Shown piece after piece: positions 49,471-58,331 of a stretch of DNA of 64,000 nucleotides (within the stretch, counting starts at the first letter, position 1; every line of letters starts with the position of its first letter). A program made the position numbers and the translations under genes. The DNA comes from Provencibacterium sp. (GTDB lineage Bacteria; Bacillota; Clostridia; Oscillospirales; Ruminococcaceae), in NCBI GenBank assembly GCA_022792175.1, contig JAAWAN010000013.1, forward strand, positions 1 through 64,000, given 5' to 3'. A model generated the notes under the pieces. It saw only the letters and a program-made list of their open reading frames with translations. It was not told the DNA's origin and did no database searches.

Positions 49471-52092
49471 TTATTTTCTGATTTTGGAGATGAACTCCTT
49501 CATCCACCCCTTAAAGCCCTGCTGCGGCTGCTCTTCGATGGCCTCCGCCTGCGGTTCCGGCTTTTTAATCTCATCCGTCTTCATGATGAACTTAACGCTC
49601 GCATCCGCCTGCTCGGCTGCGCCAGTGTAGGCGCGGTAACCATCCGCCAGCTCTACATAGGCATCCTTGCGGGCTAAAAGCTCGTCGGCGTCATCTATCT
49701 GGCTGACATATTTATCCACCGAGCCCTTTTCCTCCAGCCGATCGAAGGTGTCAAACATCCCGCTCGCAATGGAAACGCGGTCGGGAGCCACCGTCTCCCT
49801 GAGAATTTCCGATACCTCGCGGTTGGCATACAGGTCATCCTTCATTTTGAGCAGCACCTCTACGCTTTCGGGCGAGGCATGCAGACTTTTATCAATGGCC
49901 GGGTCCTCCAGATCGTCCCGCAGCGCCTGCAGAATGGGCTTCACATCCTTCAGGTCATGCCGCAGGTCGTTATAGTGCTCCCGCAGGGACTCCATGTCAT
50001 CGCTGTCATATTCCCGCAGCAGCCGGCGCAGCGCATTGATGCTCTCTTCATTCGCCCTGAGGTCGTCGAGCATATCGCCCGTTTCCGAAAGCAGATACTG
50101 CAGCTTGCGGCTTTCCGGCGAATGGTCCAGCCGCTCGGAGAGCTTCTCGGCCGTCTGCATCATCTGCTGCAGGGGGCCTACCATCTGCTCAGTGAAGGCG
50201 GCGGCCTGCTCGAGCCTGGCCGTCATCGCCTCGGCGGAGGAAACACCCAGGCCCTGCATGAGCCCCCCCTCCAGCTTCTCTATCTGGCCCTTGAGGGCAG
50301 CAATTTTGCCCATCGTCTGCTGGATTCCCTGGCTCACCTGCTCGCCTGCCGCATTCTTTACGCCCTCTTTCGCCGTCTGCAGGGCGCTTAGCAGAGTATC
50401 GCGAACGGTAACGCCGCTCTCGGACATGCCCAGCGTCGGGTTTAACAGCGCCATATCCCACTGCAGCGGCGCCTCCATCAGCGAGGCGAGCTTTTCCGCC
50501 TGCTCGGGCGCCAGCTGATTCATCAGCCCAAGGAAGGAGGAGGAGAGCCCCGCCTCCTGCAGGCTCAGCTGCTCCGGCACCGCCTGAATACCTCTTTCCA
50601 GTGCCTCTATCTTCTCCAAAACCGGCTTTATCTGCTTGTTCCCCTCGTTTTCTGCAATGCCGCCGACCGCCGCGCCGATGTTCTCATCGTTCACCATGTC
50701 GAGCAGGCCGGAGGCCTTTATCTGCTCGCAGAGCGCCATCATATCATCCGCATAGCCGGTGAGCACCCGGATGGTCTGCACCTGCTCCTGGTATTTTTCA
50801 AGTGCATCCAGAAGTGCAATGCTCTGCTCGACAAGGTCGCTCAGCTCCTGCGAATCGAGCGCCTTCAGGGTATCGTAATCATCCAGCAGCTTTTTGAGGT
50901 TTTCAATGTTCTTTTTGGTCATCGTATCGAGGAGCTCATCGAGCGCCTTGGAGTCAAGCAGGCTGTCGATATCCACCGCATCGAGGTCATCAGAAATGCG
51001 GTCGAACAGTTCGATGTTTTCTTTGGTAATATAGTCGGGCAGAATGTCAAACATCGCCGTATCCAGATCATAGAAATCGAAGATATCCTCTACCAGCACC
51101 TGCGCTCCGGAGACGAGCCGTGGGGTGGAAAACAGCGAGCGGATGTGCCGGTTCGGGTCCCAGGCGGAAAGGTCATCCTGCGCGCCCTTGAGTTCATAGA
51201 GATCGTCGCGCATCTCGTCGATATCCTTTGCCGTGCCGAGCTCATCGAGCCCGGAAATCCCGCTGGTTACCACAATGCCGATGGGCCCCATCTCAAACCC
51301 GGTGCAGTCCGCCGAAATGGTGAACTGCTCGGGGAAGTCCAGATCGTCCATCTCAACGCCGGGCAGGTCATAATCTTTGAGGCCGATACTCTCACCCAGC
51401 CCCGGCATGGCGACCAGCGCAACCGCCTGATTGCTGCCGTCCGTCTGAACAGTACCGTCCGACACGGTGACGTTTGAAAAGCTGCTGCTCGGGAAGGAAA
51501 GGGCGGCCGCCGCCATCATGGGGGTATACATCGTCACGTTTTTCTTCCCCACCTGCACGCTTTTGCGCAGGTTGTTTTTAAAGGTCAGCTCAATTTCCAC
51601 ATGCCCGCTCTTTCCCGCCATCTGCTCGGGGCTCATCTTTTTCCCATCCAGCCTATAGGTGATTTCCACTGAAACGGGCAGCTGGCCGTCCGTCCTGCCG
51701 CGGTAGTAAAGGTCGTTTCCAGTGAGCTTCCAGGTGAGCATATCGCCGCTGCGCGCCGGCTGCTCCTCCCCTTTGACATTCTCTATCTCTTTGAGGGTGG
51801 AGCGGTCGGTGAGCGTGGCGCCCGCCGTATCGGAATGCAGCCAGCTGGAAACAATCTGCTCGCGCGGCGTGCCGTCCGGCTCAAGGTTGACATAGACCGT
51901 TTCCCGCTTGCGGTAGGCGGTCTGCTTTTGCTCCTGTGTGGTCTCTTCGGCCGCATTGGAAAGTTCCTGGCCTATTGCATCGGCCGGATTCGTCCCTGTG
52001 GCTATCCCATCGGCCGCAAAGGCGCTCATGCTCATCATCGAAACTGCCAGCAGGGCACACAGGATTTTAACAAACAGGCTGTTGCTTTTCAT
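49471..52092 (-). CDS. Large secreted helical protein linked to an MMPL exporter
   Basis: 873 residues, no family recognised by me. A signal peptide (KILCALLAVSMMSMSAFAA) shows export. Residues of about 60-310 are beta-rich (SWLHSDTAGATLTDRSTL, VSVEITYRLDGKKMS, VEIELTFKNNLRKSVQVGKK). From about 310 on it is long, acidic and helical with coiled-coil character, for example DDYDTLKALDSQELSDLVEQ, plus aspartate-rich repeats. It ends in a short basic amphipathic helix (GWMKEFISKIRK). Encoded 76 bp after the MMPL gene, it probably works with that transporter outside the membrane. It has no transmembrane helix besides the signal. Confidence 0.78.
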   Translation of the reverse strand: MKSNSLFVKILCALLAVSMMSMSAFAADGIATGTNPADAIGQELSNAAEETTQEQKQTAYRKRETVYVNLEPDGTPREQIVSSWLHSDTAGATLTDRSTLKEIENVKGEEQPARSGDMLTWKLTGNDLYYRGRTDGQLPVSVEITYRLDGKKMSPEQMAGKSGHVEIELTFKNNLRKSVQVGKKNVTMYTPMMAAAALSFPSSSFSNVTVSDGTVQTDGSNQAVALVAMPGLGESIGLKDYDLPGVEMDDLDFPEQFTISADCTGFEMGPIGIVVTSGISGLDELGTAKDIDEMRDDLYELKGAQDDLSAWDPNRHIRSLFSTPRLVSGAQVLVEDIFDFYDLDTAMFDILPDYITKENIELFDRISDDLDAVDIDSLLDSKALDELLDTMTKKNIENLKKLLDDYDTLKALDSQELSDLVEQSIALLDALEKYQEQVQTIRVLTGYADDMMALCEQIKASGLLDMVNDENIGAAVGGIAENEGNKQIKPVLEKIEALERGIQAVPEQLSLQEAGLSSSFLGLMNQLAPEQAEKLASLMEAPLQWDMALLNPTLGMSESGVTVRDTLLSALQTAKEGVKNAAGEQVSQGIQQTMGKIAALKGQIEKLEGGLMQGLGVSSAEAMTARLEQAAAFTEQMVGPLQQMMQTAEKLSERLDHSPESRKLQYLLSETGDMLDDLRANEESINALRRLLREYDSDDMESLREHYNDLRHDLKDVKPILQALRDDLEDPAIDKSLHASPESVEVLLKMKDDLYANREVSEILRETVAPDRVSIASGMFDTFDRLEEKGSVDKYVSQIDDADELLARKDAYVELADGYRAYTGAAEQADASVKFIMKTDEIKKPEPQAEAIEEQPQQGFKGWMKEFISKIRK

Positions 52093-52168
52093 GGATAAAA
52101 CTCCTCCTACTATCTTTATCTGCGCTTATCTCTTTAATCTCTTCACTGCCGGGCGGCGTCTGCGCCGC

Positions 52169-54301
52169 CTATATCTTTGCAGAGGCAGGCTTGCTGCCCT
52201 GCATATTCTTTTTGCGTTTTCTTTCTCTTTTCACCGGCGCTGTCCGCCAGTTTCTCGAGGTTTTGGCGATGAGCCCCTCACTCGCCAGCAGCACCGACGG
52301 GAGAATAAAGATGCTCACCAGCGCGCTGACGATAGCGCCCCGCGCCAGCATCAGGCAGATTGACTGGATAATCTCGATTTTCGAGATGACGCTCACCCCG
52401 AAGGTGGCGCAGAAGAGCACCAGGGAGCTCGAAATGATGGCCGGGTCGGCCGCCGTAGCCGCAATGGCGATGGCCTCCCGCTTATCCTGCCCGTTTCGCA
52501 GCTCCTCGCGGAAACGGGTGGTCATCAAAATGGCGTAATCCACCGTTGCGCCGAGCTGAATGCAGCCGATAACCGTCGGCGAAATGAAGGGGATGACCGC
52601 GCCGGTCAGATAGGAGATGCCCACATTGATGAAGATGGAAAGCTCGATGGCCGCCACCAGAATAATCGGCACCGATACCGAATGAAAGCACAGACCGACA
52701 ATCAGCAGAATGGCCGCAATCGAAATGGCGTTGGTCACCTGAAAATCGGTAGTCGCCGTTTCGATAAGGTCCTTGGTCATCGCCCCTTCGCCGGTAATCA
52801 TCGCCTGCGGGTCATAGGATTTTATGATGGCAGTCAGCGCATCAATCTGGGCGTTTTCCTCATCGAGCGCCGGTTTATAGGCAGAGTTGACCATAATCAT
52901 CTGCTTGCCATCTTTTTTGCAGATATCCTTGATTTCCTGGGGGATAAATTCATCTGGAATGGCTGGGCCGACAAATTTATTGTAGCCGATGACCGACTCG
53001 ATGCCGTCGACCGCCTCGATCTTTTCGAGCATCTCGCTCTGCTGGTAGGCAGGCAGCTCGTCGCTGACAATGATAAAGTGGGTGGAGGCCATATTAAACT
53101 GGGTCTTCATCTTGTCGAGCGCAATCATGGAAGGCAGCGTATCCGGCAGGCTGTCTGCCAGGTTATAATACTGGGCAACATGGCTCTGCGCATAGTAGGC
53201 CGGAGCCAGCAGAAGCAGGAAAAGCACCACAAAGGTTTTATAGTGCCGAATGATAAAGCGGTTCATCCGGGTAAAATCCGGAATTATCGAACGGTGGCGG
53301 AATTTCTGCATCGGCTTATCAAACTGCAGCACCAGCGCCGGAAGAATCATGACCACCGTTAAAACGCCGAGCACAACCCCCTTGGCCATGACGATGCCGA
53401 TATCCCGCCCGAGCAGCAGGCGCATGAAGCAGAGCGCTAGGAATCCGGCGATGGTAGTCATCGAGCTGCCGGAAAGGGAGATAAAGGCACTGACAATCGC
53501 GCTGGCCATCGCATCCCGCCGGTCGGCAAACTTCGGCTTCTCCTCGATATAGCGGTTGATAAGAAAGATCGAGTAGTCCATCGTAACGCCCAGCTGCAGA
53601 ATGGCGGCGATTGCTTTGGTTACATAGGAAATCTCCCCTAAAAAGATGTTGGTTCCGAGGTTAAAGGCAACCGCCAGCCCGATGCCCAGAATCAGCACCA
53701 CCGGAAGCACCCAGGCCTCGGTCGTCACCGCCATGGCCAGCATCGAAAGGATGACCGCCACAATCACATAAATGGGCATCTCCCGGTCGGAGAGCGCGCA
53801 GGTGTCGCGGACAATCACCGAAAAGCCGCTCAAAAAGCACTGCTCGTTGCAGAGCGCGCGGATTTCATCAATCGCCCGCATCGTCTCCTGTGAAGCGCCG
53901 GGCAGGTCATACTGGATAATCATCATGGTGGACTCTTCGCTGTAGAAGATATCTTTAATATCCTCCGGCAGAATCTCCTTGGGAACGCTGAGATCCAGCA
54001 TCTGGTCAATCCAGAGGGCCGAGCTGACCCCTTCTACCTCTTCAATCTTCTCCCGCAGATCAGCAGTATACCTGTCCGGCATCCCTTCTATGACCAGCAT
54101 GGTAGTGGCGGCGTTGTGGAAGGTATCCTCCAGCACCTTCTCTCCTTTGCTCGAATCCATATCCTGCGGCAGATAAGAGAGAATATCATAATTCACGCGG
54201 GTGCCGATTGCCCCGATGGCGCTCGGGATAAGCAGTAGCACCGCCACCATCAGAACGACACCATAGCGCCTTGTCAGCAGCCGTGCGAATTTTTCCAGCA
54301 T
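52169..54301 (-). CDS. MMPL/RND family transporter
   Basis: About 710 residues with the duplicated RND layout: N-terminal helix, an extracellular loop (residues of about 40-200), five helices, a second helix-loop (about 390-540) and five further helices. Conserved membrane motifs: QLGVTMDYSIFLINRY near residue 255 and the repeat QLGATVDYAILMTTRFREE near residue 590, both with the proton-relay aspartate. Such proteins export lipids or other amphiphiles. Start ATG 54301 follows AAAGGGGGAAAG. First gene of the TetR-controlled pair. Confidence 0.92.
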   Translation of the reverse strand: MLEKFARLLTRRYGVVLMVAVLLLIPSAIGAIGTRVNYDILSYLPQDMDSSKGEKVLEDTFHNAATTMLVIEGMPDRYTADLREKIEEVEGVSSALWIDQMLDLSVPKEILPEDIKDIFYSEESTMMIIQYDLPGASQETMRAIDEIRALCNEQCFLSGFSVIVRDTCALSDREMPIYVIVAVILSMLAMAVTTEAWVLPVVLILGIGLAVAFNLGTNIFLGEISYVTKAIAAILQLGVTMDYSIFLINRYIEEKPKFADRRDAMASAIVSAFISLSGSSMTTIAGFLALCFMRLLLGRDIGIVMAKGVVLGVLTVVMILPALVLQFDKPMQKFRHRSIIPDFTRMNRFIIRHYKTFVVLFLLLLAPAYYAQSHVAQYYNLADSLPDTLPSMIALDKMKTQFNMASTHFIIVSDELPAYQQSEMLEKIEAVDGIESVIGYNKFVGPAIPDEFIPQEIKDICKKDGKQMIMVNSAYKPALDEENAQIDALTAIIKSYDPQAMITGEGAMTKDLIETATTDFQVTNAISIAAILLIVGLCFHSVSVPIILVAAIELSIFINVGISYLTGAVIPFISPTVIGCIQLGATVDYAILMTTRFREELRNGQDKREAIAIAATAADPAIISSSLVLFCATFGVSVISKIEIIQSICLMLARGAIVSALVSIFILPSVLLASEGLIAKTSRNWRTAPVKRERKRKKNMQGSKPASAKI

Positions 54302-54459
54302 ACCGCTTTCTCCCCCTTTCTCTCTTTTTTCACCGGAGCTCTTCCACTGTCTGTGGCGCTCCGCGCCCTTTCTATCCGCCAATTTTTAAAATGGTTTTTC
54401 AAGCATATCGCCCTCCCTTCCTGCTGCAGGATACCGGACGTACGGCCGGCGAACTATAT

Positions 54460-54477
54460 TTGACTGACCAACAGTCA
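54460..54477. promoter_or_regulatory. TetR operator 1 (MMPL side)
   Basis: TTGACTGACCAACAGTCA, arms TGACT/AGTCA around a 7-bp centre. Close match to the other two sites. Confidence 0.8.
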
Positions 54478-54515
54478 TTTTTTGATAAAAACGCTTCCTG
54501 TGAGAAAAAAGATTG

Positions 54516-54533
54516 TTGACTAACCATTAGTCA
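54516..54533. promoter_or_regulatory. TetR operator 2
   Basis: TTGACTAACCATTAGTCA, same arms and spacing as operator 1, 56 bp away. Confidence 0.78.
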
Positions 54534-54606
54534 GTTTACTTCCAAAATAAATTGCTTCTCCCGTAGGGCCTTGCCGCCCGGAGCTGCGAAAGAAACAATT
54601 TAACGT

Positions 54607-55164
54607 CTACCCGGAAATGCAGAGCGCCTCCTGAATGACCTGCACAATCTGCTTTTTCTCCATGTGGGTAAAATCGGTCATTCCAAAGCCATAGAAGAGG
54701 ATTTCACAGGTCAACAGCGGGTTTTGGCAGCGGATAATCCCCTGCTCCACCCCCTCGTTAATCATATCCCTCAGGCTGCCGGAAAAGCTTTGATAGGCAT
54801 GCTCGAGAATGCTCTGATGAAACATATACCGGTCGGCCTTTTTGAGCTCGGCAAACACCGTTTCGGCATCGCTGCTCATATCGATAATGGTGAAGACGAT
54901 TTCGGTCAGCCGGGTGAGAAAGTCCTCCTCTCCGCCTGCGATGCGGTGCACCTTCTGCGCGGTCAGGCTGACATAATCGTCAATCACCGCCGCCATGACC
55001 TCATCCTTGTTCTTAAAATAGTAATAAAACAGGCCCTTCGCGATTCCGATGTGTTGCGCAATATCGTTGACGGTGGTCTTCACAAATCCCTGTATGGCAA
55101 ACAGCTCGCGCGCCGCATCGACAATCTCTGCACGGCGCTCCACCGGCTTTTTAGTAATCCGCAT
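54607..55164 (-). CDS. TetR/AcrR family transcriptional regulator
   Basis: 185 residues. The N-terminal helix-turn-helix domain reads AEIVDAARELFAIQGFVKTTVNDIAQHIGIAKG, followed by LFYYYFKNKDEVMAAV, diagnostic of the family. The ligand-binding C-terminal domain is not classified further. Its own promoter overlaps one of three identical-type operators, so autorepression plus repression of the adjacent MMPL operon is likely, relieved by a compound the pump exports. Confidence 0.93.
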   Translation of the reverse strand: MRITKKPVERRAEIVDAARELFAIQGFVKTTVNDIAQHIGIAKGLFYYYFKNKDEVMAAVIDDYVSLTAQKVHRIAGGEEDFLTRLTEIVFTIIDMSSDAETVFAELKKADRYMFHQSILEHAYQSFSGSLRDMINEGVEQGIIRCQNPLLTCEILFYGFGMTDFTHMEKKQIVQVIQEALCISG

Positions 55165-55578
55165 CCTCTCTCCTCCCCTCTCTGCTGCTTAGTATAACAT
55201 TTGACTGACCAATAGTCAATATAAAATTTCAAAACAAACCTTCTATAATTTGTGTCCGAACTATGAAGCGCAAAGCAAAGACACGCGCCCTTTGCGGGCA
55301 GAGATTTCACCTATTAGTATAAATAAACAAATTAAATATATTTAGTATTTCAAAACTAAATCCCGGACTGCTGAACAGATAGTATTCATGAAAGCCTGTA
55401 TCTTTCAACAGTCAGCCATAAAATTTCCCGGCCGCTGCCCGCTCTTCACAGACTGCAAGGCCTTTCAGCTGATTGAAGGATTCTTCCCTATATTACCTTA
55501 TCTAATTTTTCGGGGCCATTTCAAAACACCGCGCCTGACAAAAACCCTTCTGCATGTCAATGATATTTCGTGAATGTG
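55165..55578. other. Promoter region of tetR and AT-rich gap
   Basis: No gene. It contains the tetR promoter/operator near 55190-55219, then about 350 bp of AT-rich sequence (for example TAATTTTTCGG, AAATATATTTAG) without a pattern I can support. Confidence 0.5.
55191..55219 (-). promoter_or_regulatory. tetR promoter with overlapping operator 3
   Basis: Reverse strand TTGACT, 17 bp, TATACT. The palindrome TTGACTGACCAATAGTCAA (55201-55219) covers the -35 box and most of the spacer, the classic place for autorepression. Confidence 0.82.
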
Positions 55579-55703
55579 CGGATTTTATCCGCCGAATATT
55601 TGTGATAAAATAGCCGCAGAGCGACTATTTTAAGCCGATTTATTCGGCCGCCCTATCGGGTATGGCCAATTTTATCATAGACGTTTCATGTCTATGATAA
55701 AAT
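55579..55703 (+). promoter_or_regulatory. Multi-hairpin leader of the PTS IIC gene
   Basis: Five consecutive inverted repeats: CGGAT/ATCCG (55579-55591), TAAAATAG/CTATTTTA (55606-55632), GCCGA/TCGGC (55634-55648), a GGCC..GGCC stem with CCC/GGG inside (about 55646-55667), and a perfect 14-bp stem ATTTTATCATAGAC with its complement (55669-55703). The motif GATAAAAT recurs. No known riboswitch class recognised. Confidence 0.6.
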
Positions 55704-55735
55704 GATGGCAATTTTATGAAGGGGGTGTTTCGGCT

Positions 55736-56767
55736 TTGGAAAAAGCGAAACAACTGCTCACCTGGGAGACCGGCAAACGGCTGTTAAAGCGTTATTTTGT
55801 GGATGCCATGAGCGCCATGGCGCTCGGCCTGTTCTCCTCACTGATTATCGGACTGATTCTTTCGCAGCTCGGCAAGCTGCCGCCCCTCTCCTTTCTGTCG
55901 CCGCTTTGCGAGGTAGTGGCTGCCTCCTCGCCGGTGGTCGGCGCGGCCATCGGCGGCGCCATCGCCTATGGGCTGGGATCAAAGCCGCTGGTCATCTTCT
56001 CCTGTGTCGTCGCGGGGGCTATCGGCTATCAGGCGGGCGGGCCGGTCGGCGCTTATGTGGCGGCGCTGGTCGGCGCGGAAATCGGCCGGCTGGTAGCCGG
56101 CAAAACGGGGGTGGATATCGTTCTCTCGCCGATGGTCACCATCGTTTCCGGCGGGCTTGCCGGGCTCTGGGTGGGGCCATATATCAACGCCTTCATGCAG
56201 GCCTTCGGCGAGCTTATCAACACTGCCACAGAGCTCAGTCCCTTTCCGATGGGCATTCTCGTTTCGGTGCTCGTAGGCCTGGCGCTCACCGCACCCATCT
56301 CCTCGGCTGCTCTGTGCATTATGATGGGACTCGACGGGCTGGCCGCCGGAGCGGCGACGGTCGGCTGCTGCGCGCAGATGGTGGGCTTCGCCGTTGCCAG
56401 TTACCGGGAAAACGGGTTCGGCGGGCTCATCTCGCAGGGAATCGGCACCTCGATGCTGCAGTTTTCAAACATCATGCGCCGCCCCGCCATCTGGATTGCG
56501 CCGACACTGGCGGGAGCGGTGCTCGGCCCGGTTTCCACCTGCCTGCTGAAAATGACCAACACCCCTACCGGCGCCGGGATGGGTACCTCCGGGCTGGTCG
56601 GGCAGTTCGGCACCTTCGCCTCAATGGCGGATACCCCGTTTCTTCTCCTGCTGCTTGAGGTTATCCTGCTGCACTTTGTCGCTCCTTCCATTCTGACGCT
56701 GCTGTTCGACCGGCTGCTGCGCAAAATCGGCTGGGTACACCTGGGGGATATGAAAATCGGCGTTTAA
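55736..56767 (+). CDS. PTS-type membrane protein, EIIC_2 family
   Basis: Polytopic membrane protein of about 343 residues with roughly ten helices, matching the PTS_EIIC_2 family (PF13303): RYFVDAMSAMALGLFSSLIIG, SPVVGAAIGGAIAYGLG, GKTGVDIVLSPMVTIVSGG, and a glycine-rich PTGAGMGTSGLVGQFGTF near residue 280. Usual partner domains (IIA, IIB) are not encoded here, so it may not be a phosphotransferase transporter in the strict sense. Start is TTG 55736 after GAAGGGGGTG. A structured leader precedes it and repeat copy C follows directly. Confidence 0.85.
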   Translation: MEKAKQLLTWETGKRLLKRYFVDAMSAMALGLFSSLIIGLILSQLGKLPPLSFLSPLCEVVAASSPVVGAAIGGAIAYGLGSKPLVIFSCVVAGAIGYQAGGPVGAYVAALVGAEIGRLVAGKTGVDIVLSPMVTIVSGGLAGLWVGPYINAFMQAFGELINTATELSPFPMGILVSVLVGLALTAPISSAALCIMMGLDGLAAGAATVGCCAQMVGFAVASYRENGFGGLISQGIGTSMLQFSNIMRRPAIWIAPTLAGAVLGPVSTCLLKMTNTPTGAGMGTSGLVGQFGTFASMADTPFLLLLLEVILLHFVAPSILTLLFDRLLRKIGWVHLGDMKIGV

Positions 56768-56896
56768 AAGGGTGCGTTGCAAAACCTTCTTTTGCAGCGC
56801 ACCCTTTTAAAAAAGCGCTTTCAGGGGCAAGACCTCGCCCCGAATTTCGCGCCTTTTGGCGCGAAACCACCCTTTTTTCCGGTTCCTGCAGGCCGG
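56766..56896 (+). repeat. Three-hairpin 3'-UTR element, copy C
   Basis: Starts at the PTS gene stop codon. Hairpin 1 has 19-nt arms (56766-56784, 56790-56808; AAAAGGGTGCGTTGCAAAA) with one G-T pair. Hairpin 2 is GGGGC/GCCCC (56824-56841). Hairpin 3 is TTTCGCGCC/GGCGCGAAA (56845-56866). The tail is CCACCCTTTTTTCCGGTTCC. Stem sequences differ from copies A and B while pairing is kept. Confidence 0.83.
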
Positions 56897-56920
56897 AAAC
56901 AGTGTTTCTCTGAAAAGGGT

Positions 56921-57553
56921 TTACCAGAGCTCCTTCCCATCCCCCAGCAGAATATGTTTGATGTTTTGGTCGATGTCGTTTTCCTCCATCCCTTTTGCAA
57001 TCAGCGGCTGTATCACCTCCCGGCTCTCCCTCGTGTGCGCAAGTGTAGAGGCCAGCGCATTTGCCTCTTCGCCTCTCCCGCATTTTAAATATAAAAAGCA
57101 GAGCACGGCGCGCATGGTTGCCTTCTGTTTCTCGTTGACAGAAAGCGGAAGCCCCCGCTCGATGAGCTCTACCGCCTCCCGCGATTTCCCCTGCAGGGCC
57201 AGCGCGCCCGCTAACCCCAGAATCATGCCGGGCTTATTGGGATAGATGAGCAGCGCATCCCGATAGACCTTTTCCGCCTGCTGATACTGCCCCTTTTTTT
57301 GAAACTCGTTCGCAGTCTGGTGGATATGATAGCGCGTCTGCTCCGCACGAATGGTATCCATACCGATCAGCAGATCGACGCTCGTTTCCAATATGTTGGC
57401 CAGAGCGGGCAGAAAGGTGATATCCGGATAGCATTCCCCCCGCTCCCATTTGGAAACGCTCTGCGGGGTAATGTTCAGATATTCGGCAATATCCTCCTGG
57501 GTTAGATTTTTTAAGGTCCGGTACTTTTTCAGGTTTTCCGCCAAATAAAGCAT
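56921..57553 (-). CDS. XRE-family regulator with TPR-like C-terminal domain
   Basis: 210 residues. Residues 1-65 form a lambda-repressor-like helix-turn-helix (NLKKYRTLKNLTQEDIAEYL, TPQSVSKWERGECYPDI, LANILETSVDLLIGMD). The rest has helical TPR-type repeats (AEKVYRDALLIYPNKPGMIL, SREAVELIERGLPL), a form used in peptide-sensing or metabolic regulators. Target unknown; it converges with the PTS gene. Start ATG 57553; a promoter lies just upstream. Confidence 0.9.
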   Translation of the reverse strand: MLYLAENLKKYRTLKNLTQEDIAEYLNITPQSVSKWERGECYPDITFLPALANILETSVDLLIGMDTIRAEQTRYHIHQTANEFQKKGQYQQAEKVYRDALLIYPNKPGMILGLAGALALQGKSREAVELIERGLPLSVNEKQKATMRAVLCFLYLKCGRGEEANALASTLAHTRESREVIQPLIAKGMEENDIDQNIKHILLGDGKELW

Positions 57554-57586
57554 TGCTGTTTCTCCTTCGCCGTTTATTTTACCTAT

Positions 57587-57615
57587 ATCCTATCATCCCC
57601 CGGAATGCCGTTCAA
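57587..57615 (-). promoter_or_regulatory. Promoter of the XRE-TPR regulator
   Basis: Reverse strand TTGAAC (57610-57615), 17 bp, TAGGAT (57587-57592). Confidence 0.6.
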
Positions 57616-57705
57616 TGGCGCGTTCGTTGCAATCCTTTCAACCCCGCAGGGGCGGCCCTTTGCCTCAATATTCTTTCAAAACAGGGAAGGCTTTACCGGA
57701 ATATG

Positions 57706-57749
57706 ACAGCACCGCAGCGGCCAAAAAAGGGCTGCTGCGGTGCTGCTGT
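57706..57749 (-). terminator. Hairpin after the histidine operon
   Basis: CAGCACCGCAGC (57707-57718) pairs with GCTGCGGTGCTG (57734-57745). It lies about 40 bp after the last reverse-strand gene of the his operon. No clear T-run outside the stem, so terminator function is only likely. Confidence 0.55.
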
Positions 57750-57788
57750 TTCTGAAAAGGCGGAGAAGGCAGCAAAATACCCCGCGCC

Positions 57789-58294
57789 CTATCTCTGCTT
57801 TTTATAATCGACATAGTGGGAGACGTTTTTCATCTCTTCAAAATAGCGCCCGGCGTCCATCCCCCGGATTCTCCGGCTACCCTCCTGCCAGCTCCGGAGC
57901 AGGCGGGGGGGTCCTTTCCGAAAAACTCCTCCGCCTTCCGGCAGGGAAATTCTTCGCACTGTGCGCAGAAATCTATCTCCCGCTCTCTGACACAATCCGA
58001 AATGCCGCAGCCCGAAAGGCAGCCTCTTTTGAGGGCGGCATCGCTGCGGCAGCCATGGCAGCCGCCCCCGCTCAGCTGGCCGAGAGTGCCATAAAAGGCA
58101 TCAAAAAACGCCTCCTGCTCTTTTTGCTCTCCGGGCGGCAGTCGGAAGCTTTCCGTCAGAAACTCGCAGACGTCCTCGCTGTAGGCCAAAAGCCGCGGCG
58201 CGCACTCGGAAAATGCGCCGTCGCGCAGCGCCAGGCAGGTATAGCAGAGAAAAGAACAGGGCGCCAGATAATGCAGCAGCTTCTCCCTTTCCAT
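57789..58294 (-). pseudogene. DUF3795-like cysteine-rich protein, frameshifted at poly-C
   Basis: The first frame (ATG 58294) encodes a cysteine-rich protein: CSFLCYTCLALRDGAFSECA, GGGCHGCRS, GCGISDCVREREIDFCAQCEEFPC, as in DUF3795 proteins. After GKDPP it runs into an unrelated tail. The proper family ending (LLRSWQEGSRRIRGMDAGRY then FEEMKNVSHYVDYKKQR) is in the next frame. The switch point is a run of seven C on the reverse strand (57904-57910); eight C would join the frames into about 168 residues. Either a slippage mutation, a phase-variable tract or a sequencing error. It lies 38 bp after hisE. Confidence 0.78.
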
Positions 58295-58331
58295 TCAAAA
58301 TTCCCCTTTCTTTTACCCGCCGCAGCCGGTC

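Larger units (their letters stand above)
54302..54606. other. Intergenic region with two TetR operators
   Basis: No gene. Carries the two palindromic sites at 54460-54477 and 54516-54533. A reverse-strand TATAGT just downstream of the first site is a likely -10 box of the MMPL operon. Confidence 0.65.

Noticed and set aside
55388..55573. A 61-codon forward open frame in the AT-rich gap
   Set aside because: No ribosome site, no family resemblance, and it ends before the structured leader.
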